Of a DNA stretch of 64,000 nt, positions 25,798 through 36,010 are shown in pieces. Both the position numbers and the translations under genes were made by a program. Positions within the stretch are counted from its first letter, which is position 1; each line of letters begins with the position of its first letter. The notes below the pieces were generated by a model that made no database searches, had not been told where the DNA came from, and saw only the letters and a list, made by a program, of their open reading frames with translations. Source of the DNA: Caballeronia arationis (GTDB taxonomy: Bacteria; Pseudomonadota; Gammaproteobacteria; Burkholderiales; Burkholderiaceae); NCBI RefSeq assembly GCF_001544975.2, contig NZ_FCOG02000002.1, positions 1 to 64,000 on the forward strand. The letters run 5' to 3'.

Positions 25798-26832
25798 ATG
25801 AGCAAGACCATCAAGCATGAGAGCGACGCACCCGGCATCGTGAAGGGACAGAGCCCGGCCCAGCGGCAATCCCGCATCGAGCACAAGGAGCGCATGCAGA
25901 CACTGATGCGCACGGCCGGCATGCTGCCAGTGCTGATCCTGCTGTGCATCGCGTTCGGCGTCGTGACCGATGGCTTCTTCAGCCTGCAGAACGTGTCGAT
26001 CGTCGCGCAGCAGGCCGCGATCAACGTCGTGCTCGCGGCCGGCATGACCTTCGTGATCCTGACGGGCGGCATCGACTTGTCCGTCGGCTCGGTGCTGGCG
26101 GCGTCCGCGGTGACCGCGCTCATCGCGTCGAACATTCCGGGCTGGGGCTTGCTCGGCATTCCGGCGGCGCTCGGTGTGGGTCTCGTGTTCGGCCTCATCA
26201 ATGGCGCGCTGATCGCGCTCTTGCGGCTGCCGCCGTTCATCGTCACGCTCGGATCGCTGACTGCGGTCCGCGGCATCGCGCGTCTCATCGGCCACGATAC
26301 GACCATCTTCAACCCGCAACTCTCGTTCGCGTTCATCGGCAACGACACGGTGCTGGGCGTGCCCTGGCTCGTGATCATCGCGATCGCCGTGGTGATCGTG
26401 TCGTGGTTCATCCTGCGACGCACGGTGCTCGGCCTGCGCATCTACTCGGTCGGCGGCAATCCGGAAGCAGCGCGCCTCTCGGGCATCAAGGTGTGGGGCA
26501 TCCAGATGTTCGTCTATGCGGCATCGGGCGTGCTTGCCGGACTGGGCGCGGTGATGTCGGCGGCGCGGCTCTATGCGGCGAACGGCCTGCAGCTCGGCCA
26601 GTCGTACGAACTCGATGCGATCGCCGCGGTCATTCTCGGCGGCACGAGCTTCGTGGGCGGTGTCGGTTCGATCGTCGGCACGCTGGTCGGCGCGCTGATC
26701 ATCGCGGTGCTGACCAACGGCCTCGTGCTGCTCGGCGTGTCGGACATCTGGCAATACATCATCAAGGGCCTCGTGATCATCGGCGCGGTGGCACTCGACC
26801 GCTATCGCCAGCGCGGCTCGGCACGCACGTAA
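25798..26832 (+). CDS. Sugar ABC transporter permease (RbsC type)
   Basis: 344-aa integral membrane subunit with eight or more hydrophobic segments. Family hallmarks are GMTFVILTGGIDLSVGSVLA near residue 82, GLINGALIALLRLPPFIVTLGS near 140, and GRNPEAARLSGI-type YSVGGNPEAARLSGIKV near 217. An extended hydrophilic N-terminal tail of about 40 residues precedes the first helix. GGAGG lies 5 nt before the ATG. It forms the membrane channel of the same transporter. Confidence 0.93.
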   Translation: MSKTIKHESDAPGIVKGQSPAQRQSRIEHKERMQTLMRTAGMLPVLILLCIAFGVVTDGFFSLQNVSIVAQQAAINVVLAAGMTFVILTGGIDLSVGSVLAASAVTALIASNIPGWGLLGIPAALGVGLVFGLINGALIALLRLPPFIVTLGSLTAVRGIARLIGHDTTIFNPQLSFAFIGNDTVLGVPWLVIIAIAVVIVSWFILRRTVLGLRIYSVGGNPEAARLSGIKVWGIQMFVYAASGVLAGLGAVMSAARLYAANGLQLGQSYELDAIAAVILGGTSFVGGVGSIVGTLVGALIIAVLTNGLVLLGVSDIWQYIIKGLVIIGAVALDRYRQRGSART

Positions 26833-26860
26833 TCCAATCGTTTTCTCTGCACGACGGCGT

Positions 26861-26890
26861 GCGGGAACATGCAGGTCCGCTTGTTCCCGC
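26861..26890 (+). other. Intercistronic hairpin before the binding-protein gene
   Basis: GCGGGAACA (26861-26869) pairs perfectly with TGTTCCCGC (26882-26890) over a 12-nt loop in the gap between the permease and binding-protein genes. Such stems usually protect mRNA ends and raise binding-protein output relative to the membrane subunits. Confidence 0.5.
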
Positions 26891-26921
26891 CAACACCAAT
26901 GGACCACCTGGAGACATAAAA

Positions 26922-27872
26922 ATGTTCAAGCAAAAAGTCGCATATGCGAGCATCGCGCTGGCCCTCTCGTGCGGCCTCGCCGTTCCCGCGGCGCAGGCGG
27001 CCGACAAGGAACTGAAGTCGGTCGGCATCACGGTCGGCTCGCTCGGCAATCCGTACTTCGTGACCATCTCGAAGGGCGCGGAAGCGAAGGCTAAGCAGAT
27101 CAATCCAAACGTGAAGGTGCAGGCGGTGTCGGCGGACTACGACATGAACAAGCAGTTCACGCAGATCGACAACTTCATCTCTGCGCACGTCGACATCATC
27201 CTGCTGAACGCCGCCGACCCGAAGGCGATTGAGCCGGCGGTGAAGAAAGCGCGTGCGGCGGGCATCGTCGTGGTGGCCGTCGACGTGGCCGCAGCCGGCG
27301 CCGATGCGACCGTACAAACCAACAACGTGCAGGCCGGGCAGCTGGCGTGCGACTTCCTGTCGAAGAAGATCAACGGCAAGGGCAATGTGATCATCGAAAA
27401 CGGCCCGCAGGTATCCGCCGTGATCGACCGCGTGAAGGGCTGCAAGGAAGTGCTCGCGAAGTCGCCGGGGATCAAGATCCTCTCCGACGACCAGGACGCG
27501 AAAGGCTCGCGCGAAGGCGGCATGAACGCGATGCAGGGCTATCTCACACGCTTCCCGAAAATCGACGGCCTGTTCGCGATCAACGATCCGCAGGCGGTGG
27601 GCAGCGATCTGGCGGCCAAGCAACTGCATCGCAAGGATATGGTGATCACGTCGGTGGACGGCGCGCCCGACATCGAAACGGCGCTCAAGAGCGACACGCT
27701 GATTCAGGCGTCGGCGAGCCAGGACCCGTGGAAGATGGCGCAGACAGCCGTGGAAGTGGGCTACCAGATCATGAACGGCAAGAAGCCGGCCGATCCGATG
27801 ATCCAAATGCCGTCGACGCTTATCACGCGCGAGAATATCGGAAGTTATAAGGGATGGTCGGCGCCGCGGTAG
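26922..27872 (+). CDS. Sugar ABC transporter periplasmic binding protein (RbsB type)
   Basis: 316 aa with a Sec signal peptide (KVAYASIALALSCGLAVPAAQA, cleavage before ADKEL) and a type I periplasmic binding fold: VGITVGSLGNPYFVTISKGAE, the inter-lobe segment IILLNAADPKAIEPAVKKA, and DGLFAINDPQAVGSDLAAK. A GGAG site lies upstream of the ATG at 26922. It delivers the sugar to the permease. Ribose-, xylose- or polyol-type ligands are all possible. Confidence 0.92.
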   Translation: MFKQKVAYASIALALSCGLAVPAAQAADKELKSVGITVGSLGNPYFVTISKGAEAKAKQINPNVKVQAVSADYDMNKQFTQIDNFISAHVDIILLNAADPKAIEPAVKKARAAGIVVVAVDVAAAGADATVQTNNVQAGQLACDFLSKKINGKGNVIIENGPQVSAVIDRVKGCKEVLAKSPGIKILSDDQDAKGSREGGMNAMQGYLTRFPKIDGLFAINDPQAVGSDLAAKQLHRKDMVITSVDGAPDIETALKSDTLIQASASQDPWKMAQTAVEVGYQIMNGKKPADPMIQMPSTLITRENIGSYKGWSAPR

Positions 27873-27893
27873 GCGATTCGTCCAGCCTCCGGC

Positions 27894-27926
27894 AAAGCGC
27901 TCGCCATATCGGCGAGCGCTTTTTTT
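27894..27926. terminator. Strong bidirectional Rho-independent terminator
   Basis: AAAGCGCTCGCC (27894-27905) pairs perfectly with GGCGAGCGCTTT (27911-27922) over a 5-nt loop, then a run of T to 27926. It closes the sugar ABC operon. Its A-run on the other side lets it also stop the convergent cupin transcript, whose coding region ends at 27925. Confidence 0.92.
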
Positions 27927-28458
27927 ACCCCCAAAGCCGCGTCACTTCCCCCTCTGCCCCACCCACCGGATCGCTCTTCGGAAGCGGCAGCGCTTCCATT
28001 CTGCGAAGTTCGCTGTCGTCGAGCGCATCGCGTCGGATGTCCCACTGTTGTCCAGGCGGATAGGCGCCCACTACCTGAAAGCGGCCTTCGCTCGCGAGCA
28101 GGCAGTGGCCGGTCCCGGCGGGTAACACGAGCGCATCGCCCGCCTGTACGCCGATGATCCGCCCGCCCGGCCCGCCGACGATGAGTTGCGCACGCCCGGT
28201 AGCGATTCCGAGCGCCTCGTGCGCGGTCGAATGATAGTGGTGATAGTCGAAAACGCTGTCGCGCCACTGCGGAGGCCAGCCGTTGCGGGCGAACAACGCC
28301 TCGAAGCGCTCGGCGCCGTCGGGTTTGCCGCCGTCGATGACGCCGCGGTAAAGCAGCACCGGCAAACGCCGGTTGTTCGGCACCCAGCCGTTCCGGTCGA
28401 GTATGAAAGGTTCACAACGCGAATCGAGCGCATGCAGGTGTTCCGTTTCGTAAGTCAT
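27925..28458 (-). CDS. Cupin-fold protein (YjlB-like)
   Basis: 177 aa, single cupin domain: YHHYHSTAHEALGIATGRAQLIVGG has the H-x-H...E metal-ligand pattern of cupin motif 1, and LVLPAGTGHCLLASEGRFQVVG holds motif 2 with its histidine. The FILDRNGWVPNNRRLPVLLYRG opening and the later PPGQQWD segment match YjlB-like cupins, whose function is unknown. I took the ATG at 28458 (MTYETEHLHALDSR). It converges on the sugar ABC operon across a shared terminator. Confidence 0.83.
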   Translation of the reverse strand: MTYETEHLHALDSRCEPFILDRNGWVPNNRRLPVLLYRGVIDGGKPDGAERFEALFARNGWPPQWRDSVFDYHHYHSTAHEALGIATGRAQLIVGGPGGRIIGVQAGDALVLPAGTGHCLLASEGRFQVVGAYPPGQQWDIRRDALDDSELRRMEALPLPKSDPVGGAEGEVTRLWG

Positions 28459-28742
28459 CGGGTTTCTCCTGAAGCCTTCCGACAATCACGCAAAGCACGT
28501 TCCCGTTGCGCACCTGAATGGGGCGCTCAGCCAGCGCTCCACGGCTCATTCCGACAAAACCTTGACACGGCGATTTGGGCCGATCCGAATGATCGGCCCG
28601 TCACACGCTCCATTTGCTCCGTGCGAGAATTCCGAAGTTCGGCCGTCACGGGCCGGCCGCGTTCGGGGCAGCGCGGCCGTTACGTTCGAGCGAGTGGTCC
28701 GGGACGGCAGCAGCGCCAAGCGTGTCGAGGAGAAACGCGTTA

Positions 28743-31700
28743 ATGAAACCAGATAACCTGATGGGGGACGCGGGATCCGCCGGCGTCACCGCGAGCTTTC
28801 TCGCGGGCGGCGGCGAGATGGGCGCGCTGATGCGCGCGCACGACTGGAACGCGACGCCGCTCGGCAGCCCCGAGACTTGGCCGCAAAGCCTGAAGACGGC
28901 CATCCGCATCATGCTGACCTCGCGCCAGCCGATCTGGATCGGCTGGGGCCGCGAACTCATCTTCTTCTATAACGACCCTTACAAGTCGATCATCGGCGGC
29001 AAGCACCCGGTTGCGCTCGGCCAGCCGACCGAAGTCGTCTGGCGCGAGATCTGGCCCGACATCGCGCCACTGCTCGCGACGGCGCTGACGGGTGTCGAAG
29101 GCACGTTCGTCGAACAGAAGCTCCTCATCATGGAGCGCAACGGCTTTCCCGAAGAGACGTACTACACGTTCTCCTACAGCCCGATTCCCGACGACGACGG
29201 CAGCATCGGCGGCATCATCTGCGCGAACAGCGACGACACGGCGCGCGTCCTCGGCGAACGGCAGCTGATGCTGCTGCGCGAACTCGCCGCATCGACGCCC
29301 GACGCGCACACGTGGCGCGAGGCGTGCTCGCTCGCCACCCGCGCGCTCGCGACCAATGCGCACGACCTGCCCTTTGCGCTGCTCTACACCGCCGAACCGG
29401 GCGAAGCGCAGGTCTCGCTCGTCTGCGCCTGCGGCATCGGCACGGACCATCCTGCGGCGCCCGCGACGATGCAGGCGAGCGCCGCGTCGCCCTGGCCGTT
29501 CGACGAAGCGTTGAGCACCCAGGCCCCGGTGCTCGTCGACGATCTCGCGGCAAAGTTCGGCCCCGCTCTTCCGACCGGCGCCTGGACCATCCCGCCGCGC
29601 CAGGCTCTCGTGCTGCCGATCCTTGCCGCCGGCGAGACGGGTCGCGCGGGCGTGCTGATCGCCGCGCTCAACCCGTGCCGCCTCTTCGACGACGGCTACC
29701 GCGCATTCATGAACCTCGTCGCCGGCCAGATCGGCGCGGCGATCGGCTATGCGCACGCGTACGAGGAAGAGCGGCGCCGCGCCGAAGCGCTCTCGGAAAT
29801 GGACCGCGCGAAGACCGCGTTCTTTTCCAACATCAGCCACGAATTCCGTACGCCGCTCACGCTGATGCTCGGTCCGCTCGAAGAACTGCTCGCGAAGCCG
29901 GAGGTGCCCGGCGACACGGATCGCGAACTGGTCGAGCTTACGCATCGCAACGGCTTGCGGCTGCTGAAGCTCGTCAACGCGCTGCTCGACTTCTCGCGCA
30001 TCGAAGCGGGCCGCATGCAGATCAACAAGCAGCCTACCGACATCGGCGCGTTCACCGCCGATCTCGCGTCGCTCTTTCGTTCGGCGATCGAGTCGGCGGG
30101 CATGCAGCTCGTGATCGATCTCGATGACGAAGGCGGCCGCCCCATCGTCGACCTGGATCGCGAGATGTGGGAAAAGGTCGTGATGAACCTGCTCTCGAAC
30201 GCGTACAAGTTCACGTTCGCTGGCGCGATCACGGTCGCCATGAGGAAGACAGCCGAAGGCGGCGTCGAAGTGAGCGTGACGGATACGGGCATCGGCGTCG
30301 CGGAGGACGAACTGCCGCGACTCTTCGAGCGCTTTCACCGCGTCGCAGGCGCGAAAGGGCGCTCGGTCGAAGGCAGCGGCATCGGGCTCGCGATGGTGCA
30401 GGAGCTGGTGCGGCTGCATGGCGGCACGATCGGCGTCGAGAGCCGGCCCGGCGGCGGGTCGCGCTTCTCCGTCACGCTGCCGCAGGGCGCGGCTCGGGCC
30501 GCCCGCGCGGTGGAACCCGGAAGCCGCCGAAAGTTTCGCAGAGGACGCCGTCGCGGCCGCGCAAGCCGACGAGGCGGCGCCCGCGCGGGTGCTGGTCGTC
30601 GACGACAACGCCGACCTGCGCGATTACATGAAGCGCATTCTGAGCGCGGCGGGTCATCGGGTCGAAGTCGCCGTCGATGGGCAGGCGGCGCTTGATGCCG
30701 CGCGCGCGACGCAGCCGGAAATCATCGTGTCGGACGTGATGATGCCGCGCCTCGACGGATTCGGCCTCTTGCGCGAACTGCGCGCGGACGCGCAGCTGCG
30801 CGACACGCCGGTTCTGCTGCTGTCGGCGCGGGCGGGCGAGGAAGCGCGCGTGGGCGGCCTCGAATCCGGCGCCGACGACTATCTGACGAAACCCTTCTCC
30901 GCGCGCGAACTGCTCGCGCGCGTCGCGAGCAATCTGCAACTGGCGCGGCTGCGACGCGAAACGGAGCAAAAGCTGCGCGAGGAGTCGCGCACGCTCGAAG
31001 TGCTGAATCGCGTGGGTCAGGCAGTGGCCGCCGAACTCGATCTGAGCCGCGCCGTGCAGATCGTCACCGATGCCGCGACCGAGCTGACCGGCGCCGCGTT
31101 CGGTTCGTTCTTCTACAACGTGCTCGACGAAGCAGGCGGCAGCTACATGCTGTACACGCTCTCGGGCGTGCCGAAGGACGCCTTCTCGAAGTTTCCGATG
31201 CCGCGCAACACGGCCGTCTTCGCGCCGACGTTCGAAGGCGCCGGCATCGTACGCTCCGACGACATCACGAAAGACCCGCGCTACGGCCACAACGCGCCGC
31301 ATCGCGGCATGCCGCACGGGCATCTCGCGGTGCGCAGCTATCTCGCCGCACCGGTCATCTCGCGCAACGGCGAAGTGCTGGGCGGCCTCTTCTTCGGCCA
31401 TCCGCAGCCCGGAATATTCACCGAGCGCGCGGAACGGATCATCGTCGGGATAGCCGCGCAGGCCGCAATCGCGATCGACAATGCGCGTCTCTATCAGGCC
31501 GCGCAAAGCGAGATCGCCGAACGCGCGAAGACGCAGGACGCGCTGCGCGATCTGAACGAGACGCTCGAGCGCCGCGTGATCGAAGCCGTCGCGGATCGCG
31601 ACCGCCTCTGGGAACTGAGCGAGGATCTGCTCGTCGTCTCAGGCCTCGACGGCAGGCTGCAACGCGTGAGCCCGTCCTGGTCACGTTTGCTCGGACACAA

Positions 31701-33540
31701 CCCGTCGTGGCTGCTCACGCGCTCCTATCTCGATCTCGTGCATCCCGACGATATCCCCGCGGTACGCGAGCATCTCGAACGGCTGCGCGCGAACGGCTCA
31801 CCGGTGCGCCACGAAAGCCGCCTGCGCCGCATCGATCATTCGTGGCGCTGGGTCGCGTGGACGCTGTCGATCGATCCTTCCACGGAGCGCATCCACGGCG
31901 TCGGACGCGATGTCACGTCCGATCGCGAAACCACCGAAGCGCTGCGTCACGCCGAAGAGGCGCTGCGCATGGCGCAGAAGATGGAAGCGATCGGCAAGCT
32001 CACGGGCGGCGTCGCGCACGATTTCAACAATCTGCTGCAGGTGATCGGCGGGAACCTGCAACTGCTCGCGAAGGACGTCGCGGGATCGGACAAGCCCGAG
32101 CAGCGCGTGCGCAACGCGCTCGCGGGCGTGGCGCGCGGCGCGAATCTCGCGTCGCAACTGCTCGCGTTCGGCAGGCGCCAGCCGCTCGCGCCGAAGGTCG
32201 TGAATCTCGGGCGCTTCGTGCGCGGCCTCGACGACATGTTCCGCCGCGCGCTCGGCGACGGCATCGAAATCGAGACGATCGTCTCGGGCGGCCTGTGGAA
32301 TACGCTCGTCGATCCGTTCCAGGTCGAGAACGCGCTGCTCAATCTCGCGATCAATGCCCGCGACGCGATGAGCGGCCACGGGCGTCTGACGATCGAGGCA
32401 GGCAACGCCGCGCTCGACGACGCCTACGCGACACGCAACGCCGACGTGATCCCCGGCCAGTATGTGATGGTGGCCGTCACGGATACGGGCTCGGGCATGT
32501 CGCCGGAAGTGCGCGAGCGCGTGTTCGAGCCGTTCTTCACGACCAAGCCCGAGGGCCAGGGCACCGGCCTCGGGCTCTCGATGGTGTACGGCTTCGTGAA
32601 GCAGTCGGGCGGGCACGTGAAGGTCTACAGCGAGCCCGGTCACGGCACGACGATCCGCATCTACCTGCCGCGCGTGCGCCAGGAGGAAGACCTGGAGACG
32701 AATGTCGACGCCGGCCCCGCGAAGGGAGGCACGGAAACGATCCTCGTCGTGGAGGACGACGAGGAAGTGCGTACGACCGTCGTCGAATTGCTGTCGGACC
32801 TCGGCTACCGCGTGCTGCGGGCGAAAGATGCGCAGAGCGCGCTTGCAATCGTCGAAAGCGGCGTGCCGATCGATCTGCTGTTCACCGATGTCGTGATGCC
32901 CGGGCCGCTGCGCAGCACCGAACTCGCGCGCAAGACGCGCGAGCGGCTGCCGACGGTCGCCGTGCTGTTTACGTCGGGCTATACGGACAACGCCATCGTG
33001 CATTCAGGGCGGCTCGACGAGGGTATCGAGTTGCTCAGCAAGCCCTATACGCATGAAGCGCTCGCGCGCAAGGTGCGGCACGTGCTGACGATTACGGATC
33101 AGCGACTGGCGGCGGCGTCGCCCGGGGCGGACGCGGAAGGGCAAGGAGGCGCACTTGGCGTGCCCGAAAGCCTGCGTGGGCTGCGCATCCTGCTCGTCGA
33201 GGACGACGACCTCGTGCGCGCGAGCACCGCCGAGTTGCTCGCGACCTTCGGGCTGAACATCGTCGAGGCCAACTCGGAGACCGAAGCAATGCGCATTCTG
33301 GGTAGTCAGGCCATCGACGTGATGCTGACCGACATCGGGCTCGGCAGCGCCTCGGGAATCGATCTCGCAATCGCGGCACGCCAGCTCGATTCGACGCTCG
33401 GCGTGATCTTCCTCAGCGGTCGGGATCTGGCGTTGGCGCCCGGACAGCGGCAGGCGCTCGAAGGCGCGCAGCAGTTGCGCAAGCCGTATGACCCGCGCGA
33501 TCTGATCGAAGCGCTGAAGGCCTGCGTGCGAGCAGGCTGA
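28743..33540 (+). CDS. Giant hybrid sensor histidine kinase (two kinases, three receivers), frame broken at about 30485
   Basis: Phosphorelay sensor, about 1,600 aa if the frame is repaired. Domain order: PAS (about 20-170), GAF (about 190-330), HisKA with FFSNISHEFRTPLTL (His near 366), HATPase with DTGIGVAEDELPRLFERF and GSGIGLAMVQEL; then REC1 (EIIVSDVMMPRLDG, Asp near 663), GAF, PAS, second HisKA (GGVAHDFNNLLQ, near 1090) with HATPase, REC2 (FTDVVMPGP) and REC3 (LTDIGLGSASG). No membrane helices or DNA-binding domain are seen, so it is probably cytoplasmic and signals through another protein. At 30483-30494 the frame moves by one from LPQGAAR to RLGPPARWNPEAAE. GAGGAG lies 9 nt before the ATG. 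Confidence 0.85.
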
Positions 33541-33617
33541 TTGCCGGTTGATTGTCAGGCAAACGCATGCCGCGCCGCTTGGGGCACTTGACCGACGCGG
33601 CAACGGTCCGATGCGCC

Positions 33618-33887
33618 TTAGTGCGAGAAGTCGCTTGCGTGAAGCACGATCGGCGCACGTTTGTCGCGCAGCATTTTTCGCTCGACGGCCGCCGCAATGC
33701 GTTTGCGCCCGTCCATGTAGGCCTTCAGGAGCCGGGCGTCTGGCGCGCCGACGGGCGTCCAGAAATGCTCCTCGAGCGCGTCCCGCGTGATCGCGCACTG
33801 GACCGTCTCGCCGTGCGCGACCGCCATGAAAACGACCATTTTTCCGTCTGACGAGACGCTTGCCTCTGCCGTAAGTGTGCTTTCCAT
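33618..33887 (-). CDS. DUF1488 family protein
   Basis: 89 aa, small soluble DUF1488-type protein: VVFMAVAHGETVQCAITRDALEEHF followed by a helical DARLLKAYMDGRKRIAAAVERKML segment. DUF1488 proteins occur as short orphan genes in Burkholderiales and other proteobacteria; function unknown. It lies convergent to the hybrid kinase and upstream of the H-NS gene on the opposite strand. Confidence 0.78.
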   Translation of the reverse strand: MESTLTAEASVSSDGKMVVFMAVAHGETVQCAITRDALEEHFWTPVGAPDARLLKAYMDGRKRIAAAVERKMLRDKRAPIVLHASDFSH

Positions 33888-34387
33888 GATCGCGCTTCAT
33901 GTCTGCCGACCGGCGCCGGCCCACCCGGACGCCTCGCGTCGAATCTGTCCACAGCGAAATAATAGCGCCCAAACGCATTCGGCGCCGGTGCGCCTTCCTG
34001 CAATGCCGCCGCCCGTCGTTGTCGAGGCCGTGACAGTGCCGGGCAATGATGCGCAAGGTTCGTCGCGTCGTCCTGATCGTTATGAGCGTGTCGCGTCTGG
34101 TTATGTCCGCATAAGTCTGCGAATGAATAAGCGGTTCACTTCAATACGTCAGCGGATGGTTAGGCATGCCTCTAGCGTCATATGATCCGCCGAATCCGGT
34201 AATGCTTTCGCACGCCCTTTCCTAGCGCTTACCGTTTTAGAACCAGACCCCGGACGACGCAAACCAACGATGCTTCATGCCGAATCGCGCTGCTTTTAGC
34301 ATCTTTGCTTGTTCGATGTGGTCAAAGTCTTCGCTAAATGCGCTAAAGATGGCATAGTGCGAGCAAGACCTTCTTTAGGAGATGAAT
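33888..34387. other. 500-nt intergenic region before hns
   Basis: I see no supported gene here. Directly before hns it has a direct repeat of CGCTAAA (34332-34338 and 34341-34347). It also has a weak promoter-like pair, TTCGCT and CATAGT, separated by 17 nt and ending about 30 nt upstream of the ribosome site. Confidence 0.5.
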
Positions 34388-34954
34388 ATGGCCACACTCG
34401 ATCAGCTTTACCAACGAATTGCGCGTCTGCAAAAGCAAGCGGAAACCATCGTTGCGAAGAAGGCTCAGTCCGTACTCGACGACATCCGCGCAATGATGGA
34501 ACGCCATGGCTTGACCACCGCCGACATCGAAGCGCATGGAAAGCCCGGCAAGGTTACACGCAAGGCCGCATCCAAGAAGGCTGGCGTGGCCGCGAAAGCC
34601 AAAGTTCAGGGCAAGCTTCCGCCCAAGTACATGAACCCCAAGACCGGCGAGACCTGGAGCGGGCACGCGCGTCCTCCTGCATGGATCAAGGACGTGAAGG
34701 ACCGCACCAAGTTCCTGATCGATGGTGCGGCAGCGCAAGCGGCCCCCGCAGCCCGGAAGCCGGCGGCCAAGAAAGCCGCGGCGAAGAAGACGCAAGCCGC
34801 GAGTCGCAAGACGGCGGCGAAGAAGTCTTCGACGGGTGTCAAGGCGGCAGCCAAACGCAAAGGTGTCGCGTCGAACAAGACGGCGACACGCCGCCCGCGT
34901 GCAAAGCCGGTAGTAGACGGAGCGGTTGAACAGGCGCCTGCTGCCGCTGCTTGA
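34388..34954 (+). CDS. H-NS family nucleoid protein with long Lys/Ala-rich tail
   Basis: 188 aa. The N-terminal coiled-coil (about 1-50, LDQLYQRIARLQKQAETIVAKKAQSVLDDIR) mediates oligomerisation. The DNA-binding core (about 75-115) contains KYMNPKTGETWSGHARPPAWI, the H-NS/BpH3-type TWSGxGRxPxW motif with an alanine variation. A further 70 residues are Lys/Ala/Arg-rich repeats (AAKKAAAKK) resembling eukaryotic H1-like tails found in several Burkholderiales H-NS paralogues. I preferred the ATG at 34388, 6 nt after AGGAG, over the ATG at 34382. It likely silences AT-rich DNA. Confidence 0.9.
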   Translation: MATLDQLYQRIARLQKQAETIVAKKAQSVLDDIRAMMERHGLTTADIEAHGKPGKVTRKAASKKAGVAAKAKVQGKLPPKYMNPKTGETWSGHARPPAWIKDVKDRTKFLIDGAAAQAAPAARKPAAKKAAAKKTQAASRKTAAKKSSTGVKAAAKRKGVASNKTATRRPRAKPVVDGAVEQAPAAAA

Positions 34955-35322
34955 CGTAGCGTGGTCAAGTCTTGCCGGGAGCATCCCCCGCAAGACAATC
35001 TGCGTTTCGGCACTGGCCGATTCGCGTTTGAACGAACAAGCTGCCGTTGAGCGAACGGCAGCCATTCTTGTCCATCGACTACGCTTACGACTGCGCAATC
35101 GTGCGCGCAAGGCGTCGTCCTAAGGCAAGGATAGTCATCGGAATGACAATCCCTCGCTGAGCACGCGGATAGCGGCATTCATACGCAAACATGCGTCACG
35201 CCCTTTGAAGTGAAGACTCCAGGAACGCTACGTCAGACGGAGCAATGCTCGCAGTCGAAGCCGGCGGCGAGTCGGGGAGCGGCATAATCGTTCGGGTTTC
35301 ACGACTTCCGAAAGCGCAATCG
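34955..35322. other. 370-nt intergenic region between hns and the PPTase gene
   Basis: Holds the hairpin at 35040-35062 and presumably the PPTase promoter, which I could not place. No supported gene is seen. Confidence 0.45.
35040..35062 (+). terminator. Hairpin downstream of hns
   Basis: GCTGCCGTT (35040-35048) pairs perfectly with AACGGCAGC (35054-35062) over a 5-nt loop, about 85 nt after the hns stop. The following CATTCTTG is only weakly T-rich, so termination may be partial. Confidence 0.45.
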
Positions 35323-36006
35323 ATGACCTCGTTCCATTCCTTGCCGTTGCCGTCATGCTGCCCTCCGGAGCTTTCCTTGTGGCGCATCGACATGACGCTC
35401 AACGTTCCATTCGACGAATCGAATTTTCCGTCTCTCTCGGACACCGAACGTTTGCGCGCGCGGTCGTTTCATCGAAGTGAGGATGCCTTGCGTTTCGCCG
35501 CCGTCCGCGCGGTATTGCGCGAGATCCTGGCCAAGGTGACGGGCATGGCGGCAGCCGACGTGGCGCTCGTCGAAGCTCAGAACCGTCGCCCGGCGCTAAG
35601 GCACGCAAGCGAAAGCGCGCAAGAACCGCCCCTCGACTTCAACGTCTCTCACTCAGGCGCGCATGGACTGATCGCGGTGGCATCGGGAAGGCGAGTCGGC
35701 GTGGATATCGAACAGTGCATAGCCGGTTTCGACTGGCGCACGATCGCGGACATCGCGCTGAGTCCCGGCGAACGCGCGCATATCGAGCGACTCGGACGCG
35801 CCGCGCAGACCGCGGCGTTCTACGATATCTGGGTGACGAAGGAAGCGACTTTGAAGGCCCATGGCGTCGGGCTGACGGACGGCATGCAGCATTTTTCGAC
35901 GCTGGGCACGCCGCGCGAAGGCATCGCCATCGGCGACGCATTCTTTCAGACCGCCACGCTTGCCGCGCCACCGGGTTATGCGGCATCGGTGGCGTGGTCG
36001 GTCTGA
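35323..36006 (+). CDS. 4'-phosphopantetheinyl transferase (Sfp type)
   Basis: Transfers phosphopantetheine from CoA to the carrier-domain serines of NRPSs, so it should activate the OrbI- and OrbJ-like synthetases next door. The roughly 227-aa protein has the Sfp motifs: FNVSHSGAHGLIAVA near residue 105, the magnesium-binding RVGVDIEQ, and WVTKEATLKAHG near 175. The N-terminal ELSLWRIDM segment fits the family, so I chose the ATG at 35323 (MTSFHSLPLPS) rather than the one at 35245. It converges on the acyltransferase gene with only 4 nt between their ends. Confidence 0.87.
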   Translation: MTSFHSLPLPSCCPPELSLWRIDMTLNVPFDESNFPSLSDTERLRARSFHRSEDALRFAAVRAVLREILAKVTGMAAADVALVEAQNRRPALRHASESAQEPPLDFNVSHSGAHGLIAVASGRRVGVDIEQCIAGFDWRTIADIALSPGERAHIERLGRAAQTAAFYDIWVTKEATLKAHGVGLTDGMQHFSTLGTPREGIAIGDAFFQTATLAAPPGYAASVAWSV

Positions 36007-36010
36007 CGCA

